Below, piece after piece: positions 16,481 through 25,883 of a DNA stretch of 37,512 nt (position 1 is the first letter of the stretch; every line of letters begins with the position of its first letter). Origin of the DNA: Candidatus Pelagibacterales bacterium (lineage in GTDB: Bacteria; Pseudomonadota; Alphaproteobacteria; Pelagibacterales; AG-422-B15); contig JAQWTH010000003.1 of the NCBI GenBank assembly GCA_029242795.1, forward strand, positions 1-37,512, given 5' to 3'. The notes under the pieces are model-generated. The model worked only from the letters and a program-made list of their open reading frames with translations, was not told the DNA's origin and did not search any database. The position numbers were made by a program, and so were the translations under genes.

Positions 16481-19400
16481 ATCTGTATAAATTTAAGCTT
16501 TTCAGTATCCCAATCATCTAGAATACGCCTTGCATGCTTACTTCCTGTTTCATTATAGTGTTTATTAATAAAATCCTTTAATACATTTTCCCAGTACTTA
16601 CTCTGTATTTTATCAAAAATAAGTGTCTCTTCATTTACTCTATGCTTAAAATTATCATCAATGTCATAAACGAAAGCCATTCCTCCTGTCATTCCCGCAC
16701 CAAAATTATCTCCTGTAGGTCCTAAAATTATTATATTACCTCCAGTCATGTACTCACATCCATTAGAACCACACCCTTCAACTACGGCTGTTGCACCTGA
16801 ATTTCTTACAGCAAATCTCTCTCCCGCTTGTCCGGAGGCGAATAAAGAACCACTTGTTGCCCCGTACATGCATGTATTTCCAATTATAGTATTTTCATTT
16901 GAATTAAGTCGACTATTTTTGTGTGGTCTAATAATAATCTTAGCGCCAGATAAACTTTTACCAACATAATCATTTGCATCACCTTCAACTTTAATGCTAA
17001 GACCTTTAACTGCAAATGCCCCCAAAGATTGACCAGCGGAGCCTTCTAAATTAAGTATCAATTGATCATCATTAATATCAGTATCTTTTAATTTCTGATA
17101 CATAACAGAAGATAATTTTGCACCGATTGTTCTATCGGTATTTTTTACTGAATAGTGAAGTTCTGTTTTTTGTCTAGTTTCAAAAAACTTTGTTGCATCA
17201 ACTATAATTTTTTCATCAAGAGTTGATCCTGCATCATTAATACTTTTATGATTAAAATATTCTATATTTGATTCCTTCTCGGCTTGAATTAAAAGTGAAT
17301 TTAAGTCTAAATCGTCTAGATGAGATGAGCCTCTTGAAATCTGATAAAGCAAATCTGTCCTTCCAATGATTTCATTCAGACTAACAAATCCAAGTTCAGC
17401 TAAAATTTCTCTTACTTCTTCAGCGATAAAACTAAATAAATTAACTACTTTCTCTGCTGTTCCTGAAAATCTTTTTCTTAAATCATCGTCTTGAGTACAA
17501 ACACCAACAGGACATGTATTACTATGACATTGACGTACAAGTATGCAGCCCATTGCAACAAGAGATGTTGTTCCCAAATTAAATTCTTCTGCACCCATAA
17601 GTGCTGCCATTACTACATCTCTACCTGTTTTAATGCCTCCATCTGTTCTCAAAGTTACATTCTGACGTAAACCATTTAGTGTCAAAACTTGATTTACTTC
17701 TGTAAGTCCCATTTCCCATGGTATGCCTGCATATTTGACACTCGTTTGTGGGCTAGCTCCCGTTCCACCATTGTGACCAGATATTAGAATCACATCAGCT
17801 TTTGCTTTTGCCACACCGGCCGCAATAGTTCCTATTCCTGATGAAGCAACGAGTTTTACACAAACTCTTGCATTGGGATTTATTTGTTTCAAATCAAAAA
17901 TCAGTTGAGCTAAATCTTCAATTGAGTAGATGTCATGATGAGGTGGTGGTGAAATAAGAGTCACGCCAAGCGTACTGTGTCTTAATTTAGCTATTTCAGC
18001 AGTAACCTTAAAACCTGGAAGTTGCCCTCCTTCACCAGGTTTTGCTCCCTGAGCAATTTTTATTTCTATTTCCTCACAATTATTAAGATACTCAGCTGTC
18101 ACCCCAAATCTTCCAGAGGCTACCTGTTTAACTCTTGAATTTGCGTTATCTCCATTTTTTCGAGTAATTGATCTTTCAATTGACTCTCCACCTTCTCCAC
18201 TGCACGACGACCCCCCTATTCTATTCATTGCAATCGCTAGAGTTTCATGAGCTTCTTTAGAAAGAGCTCCATGAGACATACTCCCACTTCCAAATCTCTT
18301 CCTAATTGATGTAATAGACTCTACGTCACTTACTAACTTTTTTTCTTTAACTGATTTAAATTCTAATAAATCCCTAATGTTAATTGGTGAAAAATTCTTA
18401 TGAGCTAAAGAGTATTTTTTATACAAATCGTATGAGTCATTTGAAACGGCTGTTTGCAGTAAATGTATTAATTTTCCATCATAAGCGTGAATTTCTTCTC
18501 CATATCTGTATCTGTATATACCTCCAATAGGTAATGTATCTACATCCCCGGAGTATGCGTAAGAATGAAGTTGATTAATCTTGAACTCAATTCCTTTTAA
18601 CCCAATGCCAGATATTCGACTTTGTACTCCAAGGAAATATTCATTTACCATTGAGCGACTTAACCCAACAGCCTCGAAATTAAATCCACCTCTGTACGCA
18701 GACAAGACAGAAATACCAAGTTTGGCCATTACTTTTAGGAGGCCTTGGTCAACAGCTTTTTTATATCTTTGAACACATTCTTCATAACTTAAATTCTTAA
18801 ACAGCCCTTTTTCATGCCTTTCTCTGATACACTCTTGAGCAAGATAGGGATTTACAGTTGTTGCACCTACCCCGATCAGCACAGCAAAGTAGTGTGTGTC
18901 TAAACACTCAGCTGATTGAGTATGAATCGATACAAAAGATCTTATCCCTTTTCTGGTTAAAAAAGTATGAACTGCAGCGGTTGCAAGAATTATTGGGGCT
19001 GAAACTTTATCGTGATCCGAATTAATATCTGTTAATACTACATGCTGCTTTCCACTTAACACAGCTGCCTCAGCCTCGCTCTGAATTCTTTTTATTGTTT
19101 CCTTTAATGAAGTTTTTTTTAAATCAAAAGAACAGTCTATTACTCTAGTTACATTCTGTCCAAACTTCATCATTTTCGAGAAGATACTATTAGTAATGAT
19201 AGGGCTATCCATCACAAAAACATTATCTTGATATGAATTAGAGTCCAAAACGTCTCTTAAATTTCCAAATCGCGTCTTCAAGCTCATTCTTGACTGCTCT
19301 CTTAAGCTATCGATAGGTGGGTTAGTAACTTGACTAAATTTTTGTCTGAAAAAATGAGATAGAGGTCTAAATTTATCTGATAACACTGCAATTGGTGTAT

Positions 19401-20925
19401 CATCACCCATTGACCCAGTAGCCTCTTTTGCCTCAGCAACCATTGGATGTAATATTAACTCTAATTCCTCCAATGTATAACCTGCGGCAATTTTACGCTG
19501 CCTTAATGATTTAAAATCGAAAAGGTTAATTTCTTTTTTTGATGTTATTCTTTTGTCAATTCTAATAATTTTCTTAACAAACTCATGATATGGATATTGA
19601 TTAGCAAGTTTGTCTTTTAATTCAAAATTCTCGTATAATTTTCCTTCTTTAAGATTGACACCCAACAAGTCACCCGGTCCTAATCTGCCCTTAAAAATTA
19701 TTTCATCTTCGTCGACTGGGACCATTCCAGTCTCAGATCCTGCAACAATTAAATTACTATTCGTAATGCAATATCGCATTGGCCTTAATCCGTTTCTATC
19801 CATGCCGCCGATTACCCATTCACCATCGTAAGCTGCAATTGCTGCTGGACCATCCCAAGGTTCGATAGTTCCATTTGCAAATTCATACATATTGGAATGA
19901 GAAGAAGGTATAAGCTTACTTCTTTTTGACCACGCTTCCGGCATTAATAACGTTTTTGTTAAAGGAGCAGATCTTCCTGCACGTACAAATAATTCAAAGG
20001 CTGAATCAAGTGCTGAAGAGTCTGAACTTCCTCTAATTATAATAGGTTTGACTTGCTCACTATTTTCTCCAAATAATTCAGATGCAATTCTATTTTCATG
20101 ATTACGCATCCAATTTGAATTACCAGATATAGTATTAATTTCTCCATTGTGAGCTAATGTTCTAAATGGCTGAGCAAGTGCCCAACTAGGAAAAGTATTT
20201 GTTGAATACCTCTGATGAAAAATCGCAAATGAAGAAATAAAATTTTCATTCTGCAAATCAGGATAAAATACTTCTAACTCTTCAGCTAAAAATAGACCCT
20301 TATAGATAACAGACTTAAAACTTAAAGAACATATGTAAAATTCACTAATTTGAAGATTTAATATTCTTTTTTCTATTCTCCTTCTTATTAAAAAAAGTTC
20401 TTTGTCCAAGTCCTCATCTTCAATTCTTTCTTTGTTATTTACAAACATAACTTGCTCAATATCAGGTCTGGTCATATTTGCTTTTTTACCAATAACGCTA
20501 GTGTCAACAGGTACCTGTCTCCATCCATAAATAAAGTATCCGTGATCAATCAACTCCGACTCTACAATTGTTCTGCATTTTTCTAGAGCAGAGTAATCAT
20601 TTCGAGGAAGAAACATCATGCCTATACCAAAATCTCCCTGCATCATTTCATGACCAGTTTTTTCTATCTCTTCTTCAAAAAAATCTTTTGGAATTTCTAA
20701 ATGTATACCGGCGCCATCACCTGTTTTACCATCAGCATCTATTGCGCCACGATGCCATACAGCCTTAAGTGCTTCAATTCCACTTATCACAACACGTCTG
20801 TTCGGCTTTCCATCAATTGCAGCAATAAAACCAACACCACAAGCATCGTGCTCTTGCATTGAATCATATAAATTTGCATCAACTAGCATTTGCTTATTTT
20901 TATTATATCGATCTAACCAACTCAT
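16408..20925 (-). CDS. gltB: Glutamate synthase (NADPH) large subunit
   Basis: GltB, with GltD, converts glutamine and 2-oxoglutarate to two glutamates, the assimilating half of the GS-GOGAT cycle. It is full length (1505 residues). After a propeptide of about 28 residues comes the amidotransferase nucleophile C29 in EHDACGVGFIA, then the class II glutaminase domain (with FHQRYSTNTFPSW and LAHNGEINT). A central domain follows, then the FMN/synthase barrel (GSMSHGALSKEAHE, GEGGESIERS, SGHNGGTGASP). The 3Fe-4S ligands lie in CILVRQCHSNTC (C-x5-C-x4-C). The C-terminal beta-helix has GGNIIILGPTGDNFGAGMTGG. It starts with ATG and overlaps the gltD stop by one base (TAATG). It has an unusual 73-bp overlap with queG. 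Confidence 0.98.
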   Translation of the reverse strand: MSWLDRYNKNKQMLVDANLYDSMQEHDACGVGFIAAIDGKPNRRVVISGIEALKAVWHRGAIDADGKTGDGAGIHLEIPKDFFEEEIEKTGHEMMQGDFGIGMMFLPRNDYSALEKCRTIVESELIDHGYFIYGWRQVPVDTSVIGKKANMTRPDIEQVMFVNNKERIEDEDLDKELFLIRRRIEKRILNLQISEFYICSLSFKSVIYKGLFLAEELEVFYPDLQNENFISSFAIFHQRYSTNTFPSWALAQPFRTLAHNGEINTISGNSNWMRNHENRIASELFGENSEQVKPIIIRGSSDSSALDSAFELFVRAGRSAPLTKTLLMPEAWSKRSKLIPSSHSNMYEFANGTIEPWDGPAAIAAYDGEWVIGGMDRNGLRPMRYCITNSNLIVAGSETGMVPVDEDEIIFKGRLGPGDLLGVNLKEGKLYENFELKDKLANQYPYHEFVKKIIRIDKRITSKKEINLFDFKSLRQRKIAAGYTLEELELILHPMVAEAKEATGSMGDDTPIAVLSDKFRPLSHFFRQKFSQVTNPPIDSLREQSRMSLKTRFGNLRDVLDSNSYQDNVFVMDSPIITNSIFSKMMKFGQNVTRVIDCSFDLKKTSLKETIKRIQSEAEAAVLSGKQHVVLTDINSDHDKVSAPIILATAAVHTFLTRKGIRSFVSIHTQSAECLDTHYFAVLIGVGATTVNPYLAQECIRERHEKGLFKNLSYEECVQRYKKAVDQGLLKVMAKLGISVLSAYRGGFNFEAVGLSRSMVNEYFLGVQSRISGIGLKGIEFKINQLHSYAYSGDVDTLPIGGIYRYRYGEEIHAYDGKLIHLLQTAVSNDSYDLYKKYSLAHKNFSPINIRDLLEFKSVKEKKLVSDVESITSIRKRFGSGSMSHGALSKEAHETLAIAMNRIGGSSCSGEGGESIERSITRKNGDNANSRVKQVASGRFGVTAEYLNNCEEIEIKIAQGAKPGEGGQLPGFKVTAEIAKLRHSTLGVTLISPPPHHDIYSIEDLAQLIFDLKQINPNARVCVKLVASSGIGTIAAGVAKAKADVILISGHNGGTGASPQTSVKYAGIPWEMGLTEVNQVLTLNGLRQNVTLRTDGGIKTGRDVVMAALMGAEEFNLGTTSLVAMGCILVRQCHSNTCPVGVCTQDDDLRKRFSGTAEKVVNLFSFIAEEVREILAELGFVSLNEIIGRTDLLYQISRGSSHLDDLDLNSLLIQAEKESNIEYFNHKSINDAGSTLDEKIIVDATKFFETRQKTELHYSVKNTDRTIGAKLSSVMYQKLKDTDINDDQLILNLEGSAGQSLGAFAVKGLSIKVEGDANDYVGKSLSGAKIIIRPHKNSRLNSNENTIIGNTCMYGATSGSLFASGQAGERFAVRNSGATAVVEGCGSNGCEYMTGGNIIILGPTGDNFGAGMTGGMAFVYDIDDNFKHRVNEETLIFDKIQSKYWENVLKDFINKHYNETGSKHARRILDDWDTEKLKFIQICPKEIIHTLEHSLSEDQKKQSLQ

Positions 20926-22355
20926 TACGAAGCCTTCACTATTTCCTGGTTTTTTGCTTCTACATAGCTATGAATTGACTCTGCAGCATCTCTACCGTCT
21001 CTAATGCCCCACACAACTAATGAAGCTCCTCTTGCAATATCGCCAGCAGCAAATACACCATCTAATTCAGTCATCAAAGTACTAAACGATGTTTTAACGG
21101 TGCCCCACTTTGTTATTGGGAGTTCTTTTTCATTAAACAGATTTGGCAAATCTTCTGGATCAAATCCTAATGCTTCAATAACGATATCAGCTTTTAAGCT
21201 AAATTCTGAATTTTCAATCTCAATAGGCACTTGTCTTCCTGAAGCATCGGGTTCACTCAATTTTGTTTTTGCACATATAACTTCTTTGATCCTACTATCT
21301 CCATGAAATGACTTAGGTATAGATTGCCATATGAACTCAACACCTTCTTCTTCAGCATTTAAGACTTCCCGAGTTGAACCAGGCATATTTTCTCTATCTC
21401 TTCGATATAGACATTTGACTGATTTTGCATTTTGACGAACACTTGTCCTTACACAGTCCATAGCGGTATCGCCACCGCCAATAACAATAACATCCTTACC
21501 CTCAGCATTTAAAGTGCCATCATCAAATAGCTCAACTTTATCACCGAGACCTTTTTTATTAGAAGCAGTTAGAAAATCTAAAGCTGGATGTATGTTGGGA
21601 TAATTAGTTTTAACATCAAGCTTTCGGGGTTTATAAACACCTGTAGCAATTAAAATAGCTTCGTGTTTTTTTCTTATTTCTTGAAAAGAAATATCTTTAC
21701 CAATATTTACATTTAAATAAAATTTAATACCTGAGTCTTCAAGATATTTTATTCTTCTTTCAACAATATTTTTTTCTAATTTGAAATTAGGAATACCATA
21801 AATAAGCAGGCCCCCTGCACGATCATAACGATCATATATTGTAATCTCATATCCTTTTTTTCTAAGTTCATCTGCCGCTGCAAGTCCAGCGGGCCCAGAA
21901 CCAATTATTCCTATACTTTCATTTCGAACTTGATTCTTCTCAAGTTGTATTGGCTTAATCCAATTATTTTCAAATGCGTTATCAGTTAAATACTTTTCAA
22001 TTGATCCAATCGTAACTGAACCATGGCCACTTTGCTCAATAACACAATTGCCTTCGCATAAACGATCTTGAGGACATATCCTTCCAGTAATCTCAGGCAA
22101 ATTATTTGTACTTGCTGATAATTGATATGCTTCCTCTAATCGATTCTCAGCAGTAAGTTTTAGCCAGTCAGGAATATGGTTATGAAGAGGACAATGAACT
22201 GTGCAGTATGGAACGCCGCACTGAGAACATCGACTTGATTGTTCCTCAGCCTTATCCTTTACATACCCCTTATATATTTCATTAAAGTTAGTCTTACGGT
22301 CTTTAGATTCAAATTTCTCAGGATAGTTTTGATGTAAGTCCGTAAATTTAAGCAT
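20925..22355 (-). CDS. gltD: Glutamate synthase (NADPH) small subunit
   Basis: NADPH-oxidising, FAD-containing beta subunit of glutamate synthase, 476 residues. The N-terminal region has the two Cys-rich cluster motifs, CSQCGVPYCTVHCP and CPQDRLCEGNC. Then come the FAD site IIGSGPAGLAAADEL, followed by YDRAGGLLIYGIPNFKL, and the NADPH site VIVIGGGDTAMDCVR. FAAGDIARGASLVVWGIRDGRDAA near the C-terminus closes the FAD site. It is the first gene of the gltD-gltB-queG transcription unit, the reverse of the gltB-gltD order in enteric bacteria. Its upstream region holds two copies of a conserved dyad (22369-22383 and 22443-22457) that may control it. Confidence 0.98.
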   Translation of the reverse strand: MLKFTDLHQNYPEKFESKDRKTNFNEIYKGYVKDKAEEQSSRCSQCGVPYCTVHCPLHNHIPDWLKLTAENRLEEAYQLSASTNNLPEITGRICPQDRLCEGNCVIEQSGHGSVTIGSIEKYLTDNAFENNWIKPIQLEKNQVRNESIGIIGSGPAGLAAADELRKKGYEITIYDRYDRAGGLLIYGIPNFKLEKNIVERRIKYLEDSGIKFYLNVNIGKDISFQEIRKKHEAILIATGVYKPRKLDVKTNYPNIHPALDFLTASNKKGLGDKVELFDDGTLNAEGKDVIVIGGGDTAMDCVRTSVRQNAKSVKCLYRRDRENMPGSTREVLNAEEEGVEFIWQSIPKSFHGDSRIKEVICAKTKLSEPDASGRQVPIEIENSEFSLKADIVIEALGFDPEDLPNLFNEKELPITKWGTVKTSFSTLMTELDGVFAAGDIARGASLVVWGIRDGRDAAESIHSYVEAKNQEIVKAS

Positions 22356-22368
22356 AGTATTTATTTAT

Positions 22369-22383
22369 GTCATATAGTATGAC
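22369..22383. promoter_or_regulatory. Dyad GTCATA-N3-TATGAC, proximal copy
   Basis: A perfect 15-bp inverted repeat with 6-bp arms and centre TAG, 14 bp upstream of the gltD start codon. A second copy with the same arms and spacing lies 74 bp away. Position and recurrence suggest a transcription-factor operator acting on gltDB, and perhaps uppP. The regulator is unknown. The odd 3-bp spacing would suit, for example, a GntR- or other wHTH-type dimer; this is inference. Confidence 0.55.
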
Positions 22384-22442
22384 TTTTTCTTATAATTAAT
22401 TAAAATTTCACTTTCTTATAGACTAATGAGTATACTAATAAA

Positions 22443-22457
22443 GTCATAACATATGAC
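22443..22457. promoter_or_regulatory. Dyad GTCATA-N3-TATGAC, distal copy
   Basis: The second perfect copy of the same inverted repeat, centre ACA, about 88 bp upstream of gltD and 68 bp upstream of uppP. Centre-to-centre distance to the proximal copy is 74 bp, about seven helical turns, so both sites could face the same side of the DNA. A further palindrome, AGTATACT, lies between them (about 22429-22437). Confidence 0.55.
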
Positions 22458-22485
22458 CTATATATGTATTTTAACCAACTTTTAT

Positions 22486-22514
22486 TTGGCAAAATGGCAA
22501 TAACATTCTATTTT
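22486..22514 (+). promoter_or_regulatory. Possible uppP promoter
   Basis: A -35 box TTGGCA (22486-22491, one mismatch to TTGACA) is separated by 17 bp from a -10-like TATTTT (22509-22514). The expected start site near 22521 leaves only a few bases before the uppP ATG at 22526. The -10 is weak, and the region is AT-rich. Confidence 0.35.
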
Positions 22515-22525
22515 TCATTAAATTT

Positions 22526-23317
22526 ATGTATTTTTTTCCAGTTATCCTATTAGCAATTATTCAAGGAATTACAGAGTTTTTACCAGTAAGCTCTTCAGCT
22601 CATTTAATAATTGCCTCAGATTTCATTGAATTTACATATGAAAATATTGCTCTCGATGTCAGCCTTCATTTAGGGACTCTACTTGCAGTTATAGTTTACT
22701 TTAGATCAGATATTTTATTAATAATGAATGGGATCATTGATCCTCAGAGTAATGGGAGGAATGCTGCTATTCAAATATTTGTTGCTACTGTTCCAATCGT
22801 AGTCTTTGGAGGTCTCGCTTTCATGACAGGGATAATTGACTATTTCAGAAATATTCAAGTTATTGCACTTTCAACTATTATTTTTGGAGTTGTTCTTTAT
22901 TACGCTGATATTCAAAATGATAAAAAAAATAAAACTATTAATGAGCTTAAAATTGAAGAAAGCTTTATCATCGGACTTTTTCAAGTTCTTGCAATAATTC
23001 CTGGAACATCAAGATCAGGAATTGTTTATAGTGGCGGCAGGTTCTTAAATATATCCCGAATTGAAGCCCTAAGATTTGCTATGCTACTTTCAATACCTAC
23101 TATTTTACTATCTGCATTCATTCCAACCTACAAATTTATAGAAAGTCCATCTTCTGAGTTTTTACTAATGGGCATTGTTGGTCTTATTGTTTCATTTGGA
23201 ACTGCTTATCTTTCTATCAGTCTGCTCATGAGTATGGTTAAAAAATTTTCGATGGTACCATTTGTAGTTTATAGGATTATTTTGGGAAGTGTTCTTTTAA
23301 TATATTCAATAGTCTAA
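22526..23317 (+). CDS. uppP: Undecaprenyl-diphosphatase (BacA family)
   Basis: Integral membrane enzyme that removes a phosphate from undecaprenyl pyrophosphate, renewing the lipid carrier for peptidoglycan and other envelope polymers. The 263-residue, strongly hydrophobic protein (seven or eight membrane spans) has the family motif EFLPVSSSAHLI at residues 16-27 and the second motif PGTSRSGIVYSGG, whose Arg and Ser belong to the active site. It starts with ATG. The next gene converges with a 4-bp gap. The uppP and NDUFA9-like pair is frequent in Alphaproteobacteria. Confidence 0.96.
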   Translation: MYFFPVILLAIIQGITEFLPVSSSAHLIIASDFIEFTYENIALDVSLHLGTLLAVIVYFRSDILLIMNGIIDPQSNGRNAAIQIFVATVPIVVFGGLAFMTGIIDYFRNIQVIALSTIIFGVVLYYADIQNDKKNKTINELKIEESFIIGLFQVLAIIPGTSRSGIVYSGGRFLNISRIEALRFAMLLSIPTILLSAFIPTYKFIESPSSEFLLMGIVGLIVSFGTAYLSISLLMSMVKKFSMVPFVVYRIILGSVLLIYSIV

Positions 23318-23321
23318 TCTT

Positions 23322-24227
23322 TTACTTCAAATAAGTTGGAACTATAACTTTGGATGATTTAGCGCTAATATTTAATGATGCCAATGTATATGATTTCTCG
23401 TTCACGACATTATCAAATTTTAATATCTTTACTAAATCTCTGGTGATTATTGGATCAGGTAATAACTGAGCAAATGTTGCTATAAGTTTTGCTGCCACAA
23501 TTGGCGCGGGGATTAAGAGTCTTTTTATCTCTAAGGTTTTTAATATTAGCTCATAAACTTCTTTCATTGTCATAATATCTGGCCCACCAAATTCATAAAT
23601 TTTACCCTGATCATCTTTAGAATTTAAAAGTCTAATTATTCCATCAATTAGATCTTTCACATATACAGGCTGAAACTTATTATTTCCTCCTCCAAACATT
23701 GGTACAATAGGAGATAATTTTACAATTTTTGATTGCACTGAAAAAAACCCATCTTCAGGCCCAAATACAATTGATGGTCTAACTATTTTTGCTTTTGGAA
23801 AATTTTCTAATAAAATTTTTTCTCCCCGCCCTTTAGTTGATTGATATTTTGAGTCACTGTTTATATCAGCTCCAATTGATGAAACATGCAGTAACTCATC
23901 AACCTCATACTTACTAGAAAGCTCAGCAATATTCTTTATACCAGTTACATGACTGTCAAAGTAAGACTCTCCTCCAGATTCATGGAGAACACCCACAAGA
24001 TTTATAATTATGTCAGAATTTTCTATATATTTCTCAATAGTTTGTGGCCTAACAATATTTCCATAACAAATATCAAGATTACTTGAGCTGCCCATAGGCC
24101 CTAATTTACCTTGTAAATAAGGATTTCTTGATACTGCACGAACAACATTGCCTGTTTCCAGCAATTGATAAATTAAGTTTTTACCTATAAAACCTGTCCC
24201 AAAGACTGTTATTACTTTATTTTTCAT
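23322..24227 (-). CDS. Complex I NDUFA9-like NAD(P)-binding protein
   Basis: A 301-residue atypical SDR. It starts with the Rossmann loop VFGTGFIGKNLIYQL (GxGxxG), followed by VRAVSRNP, IINLVGVLHE, LLHVSSIGAD and KIVRPSIVFGPEDGFF. This fits the NDUFA9 / complex I 39-kDa subunit family. The catalytic YxxxK is altered to YQSTKGRGE, as in that family. Mitochondrial NDUFA9 binds NADPH tightly and supports complex I structure; a bacterial role with NADH dehydrogenase or quinone metabolism is inferred. It is divergent from rnd and convergent with uppP. Confidence 0.88.
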   Translation of the reverse strand: MKNKVITVFGTGFIGKNLIYQLLETGNVVRAVSRNPYLQGKLGPMGSSSNLDICYGNIVRPQTIEKYIENSDIIINLVGVLHESGGESYFDSHVTGIKNIAELSSKYEVDELLHVSSIGADINSDSKYQSTKGRGEKILLENFPKAKIVRPSIVFGPEDGFFSVQSKIVKLSPIVPMFGGGNNKFQPVYVKDLIDGIIRLLNSKDDQGKIYEFGGPDIMTMKEVYELILKTLEIKRLLIPAPIVAAKLIATFAQLLPDPIITRDLVKILKFDNVVNEKSYTLASLNISAKSSKVIVPTYLK

Positions 24228-24290
24228 AATTAGTTAGTATGAATAAATATACATTTTTGTTTTAAATTTAAATAGGATATTTTCATTACA

Positions 24291-24905
24291 ATGCAAACAC
24301 ATTTATATAAAAATGATTTAGATGATGGAATTATTTTTAATGGAAATGTTGCAATAGATACTGAGGCAATGGGATTAGATCCAGCACGTGATCGTTTATG
24401 CCTAATACAAATCTTTGATGGTGAAACCGATTGTCATATGGTTCAATTTGAAAATTCAAATACTGAGTCTCCAAATCTAATTAAATTATTAAATGATGAA
24501 AATATTCAAAAAATTTTTCATTATGCACGATTTGATATGGCTGCTCTAAAGCATGCTCTAAAAATAGATGTTAAAAATGTATATTGTACTAAGATAGCAA
24601 GCAAGATTGCAAGGACCTACACCAATAACCATGGTTTAAAAGATTTATGCAAAGAATTGCTAGGCGTTGAAATCTCAAAAAAACAGCAGAGTAGTGACTG
24701 GGGGAATTCAAATTTATCCAAAGAGCAAATTGCTTATGCTGCAAATGATGTAATATATCTTCATAAGATTAAAAATAAATTAGATGAAATGCTGGTTCGA
24801 GAAGATAGGCAACTATTAGTTGATGCCTGTCTATCATTTTTACCAACAAGAGTAGATTTGGATCTTAGAGGATGGGAAAATGATATTTTCTCACATTCAT
24901 CATAA
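24291..24905 (+). CDS. rnd: Ribonuclease D-like 3'-5' exonuclease
   Basis: A 204-residue DEDD-type exonuclease lacking the HRDC domains of E. coli RNase D (375 residues). This is the usual short alphaproteobacterial form. Motif I is in AIDTEAMGL (D and E), motif II in FHYARFDMAAL, and motif III in YAANDVIYL (Tyr and Asp, DEDDy type). A likely role is tRNA or small RNA 3' processing. It starts the plus-strand run rnd-kpsF-lptCAB. The kpsF start follows 4 bp after its stop. Confidence 0.92.
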   Translation: MQTHLYKNDLDDGIIFNGNVAIDTEAMGLDPARDRLCLIQIFDGETDCHMVQFENSNTESPNLIKLLNDENIQKIFHYARFDMAALKHALKIDVKNVYCTKIASKIARTYTNNHGLKDLCKELLGVEISKKQQSSDWGNSNLSKEQIAYAANDVIYLHKIKNKLDEMLVREDRQLLVDACLSFLPTRVDLDLRGWENDIFSHSS

Positions 24906-24909
24906 AAAT

Positions 24910-25881
24910 ATGAAATCATCTTCCGCAATTATTAAATCTGCCCTCGATGTATTAAGCATAGAAATAAGTGGAGTAAAATTAGTCAAAAGAACTTTTGATA
25001 GTAATTTTGTTGCTGCAATAAAAGAGTTATCTAAAACTAAAGGTCGAGTGATAATTACTGGTATCGGAAAATCTGGTCATATAGCTAATAAAATAGCAAG
25101 CACAATGAGCTCTACTGGAACTGCAGCTCAATTCTGTCATTCTAACGAAATGTCTCATGGTGATTTAGGCATTCTATCCAGTAAAGATATATTAATTATA
25201 ATTTCTAATTCAGGAAATAGCTCAGAACTTAAGGATGCTATTTCATTTTCAAAAAAAAATAAGATTAAAACGATTGGAATTTCTTCAAACATCAAAAGTG
25301 AATTGATGCAGTCTGTTCATTACCCTCTCTTACTCCCTATAGCTAAGGAGGCTTGTGCCGTTGGTAAAGCGCCAACTACCTCAACAACAATGACACTTGT
25401 GCTGGGTGATGCAATTTGCGTAGCTCTAATGAAATTAAAAAAATTTAAAATTGAAGATTATAAAAAAATACATCCAGGTGGAGCACTCGGTCTGAGTCTT
25501 ATGAAGGTAAAAGATATCATGCATACTAAAAGCAAACTTCCACTTGTAAATGAAAATATAAAAATGAAAAATGTAATCATAGAAATGACCAAAAAATCGT
25601 TTGGGCATGTAGGAGTGATCGATAAAGATAAGAAAATTGTTGGCGTAATCACAGATGGTGATTTGAGAAGGGGTTTAAATGCTAGATTCCTTGATAAACA
25701 GGCAAAAGATATAATGACAAAAAATCCAAAAATAATCTTTGATGAAATGCCATTATTGGATGCTTTATCTATTATGACTAAAAATAAAATTACTTGTTTA
25801 TTTATATCAAACAATAAATCTACTAAAAAACCTATAGGTATAATTCATATCCATGACTGCTTAAGATTGATACAGAATTAA
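24910..25881 (+). CDS. kpsF: Arabinose-5-phosphate isomerase (KpsF/KdsD)
   Basis: Interconverts ribulose-5-phosphate and arabinose-5-phosphate, the first step to Kdo of lipopolysaccharide. The 323-residue protein has an N-terminal SIS domain (GIGKSGHIANKIASTMSSTGT, then the segment HGDLGIL, later SNSGNSSEL) and two CBS domains (from VKDIMHTKSKLPLV, and from AKDIMTKNPKIIF). IHPGGALG joins the parts, as in KdsD. The ATG at 24910 is preferred: it matches the family N-terminus and lies just after rnd. An upstream ATG at 24880 would overlap rnd by 26 bp. Its place before lptCAB points to LPS synthesis. Confidence 0.94.
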   Translation: MKSSSAIIKSALDVLSIEISGVKLVKRTFDSNFVAAIKELSKTKGRVIITGIGKSGHIANKIASTMSSTGTAAQFCHSNEMSHGDLGILSSKDILIIISNSGNSSELKDAISFSKKNKIKTIGISSNIKSELMQSVHYPLLLPIAKEACAVGKAPTTSTTMTLVLGDAICVALMKLKKFKIEDYKKIHPGGALGLSLMKVKDIMHTKSKLPLVNENIKMKNVIIEMTKKSFGHVGVIDKDKKIVGVITDGDLRRGLNARFLDKQAKDIMTKNPKIIFDEMPLLDALSIMTKNKITCLFISNNKSTKKPIGIIHIHDCLRLIQN

Positions 25882-25883
25882 TT

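Noticed and set aside
22486-22510. Sigma-54-like TGGCA/GGCAA repeats before uppP
   Set aside because: The GG to GC spacing is 7 rather than the required 10 bp. It reads better as a sigma-70-type -35 box.
24880-24909. Upstream ATG start for kpsF
   Set aside because: The added residues MIFSHIHHKN come from the rnd 3' end in another frame. The ATG at 24910 matches the family and sits 4 bp after the rnd stop.
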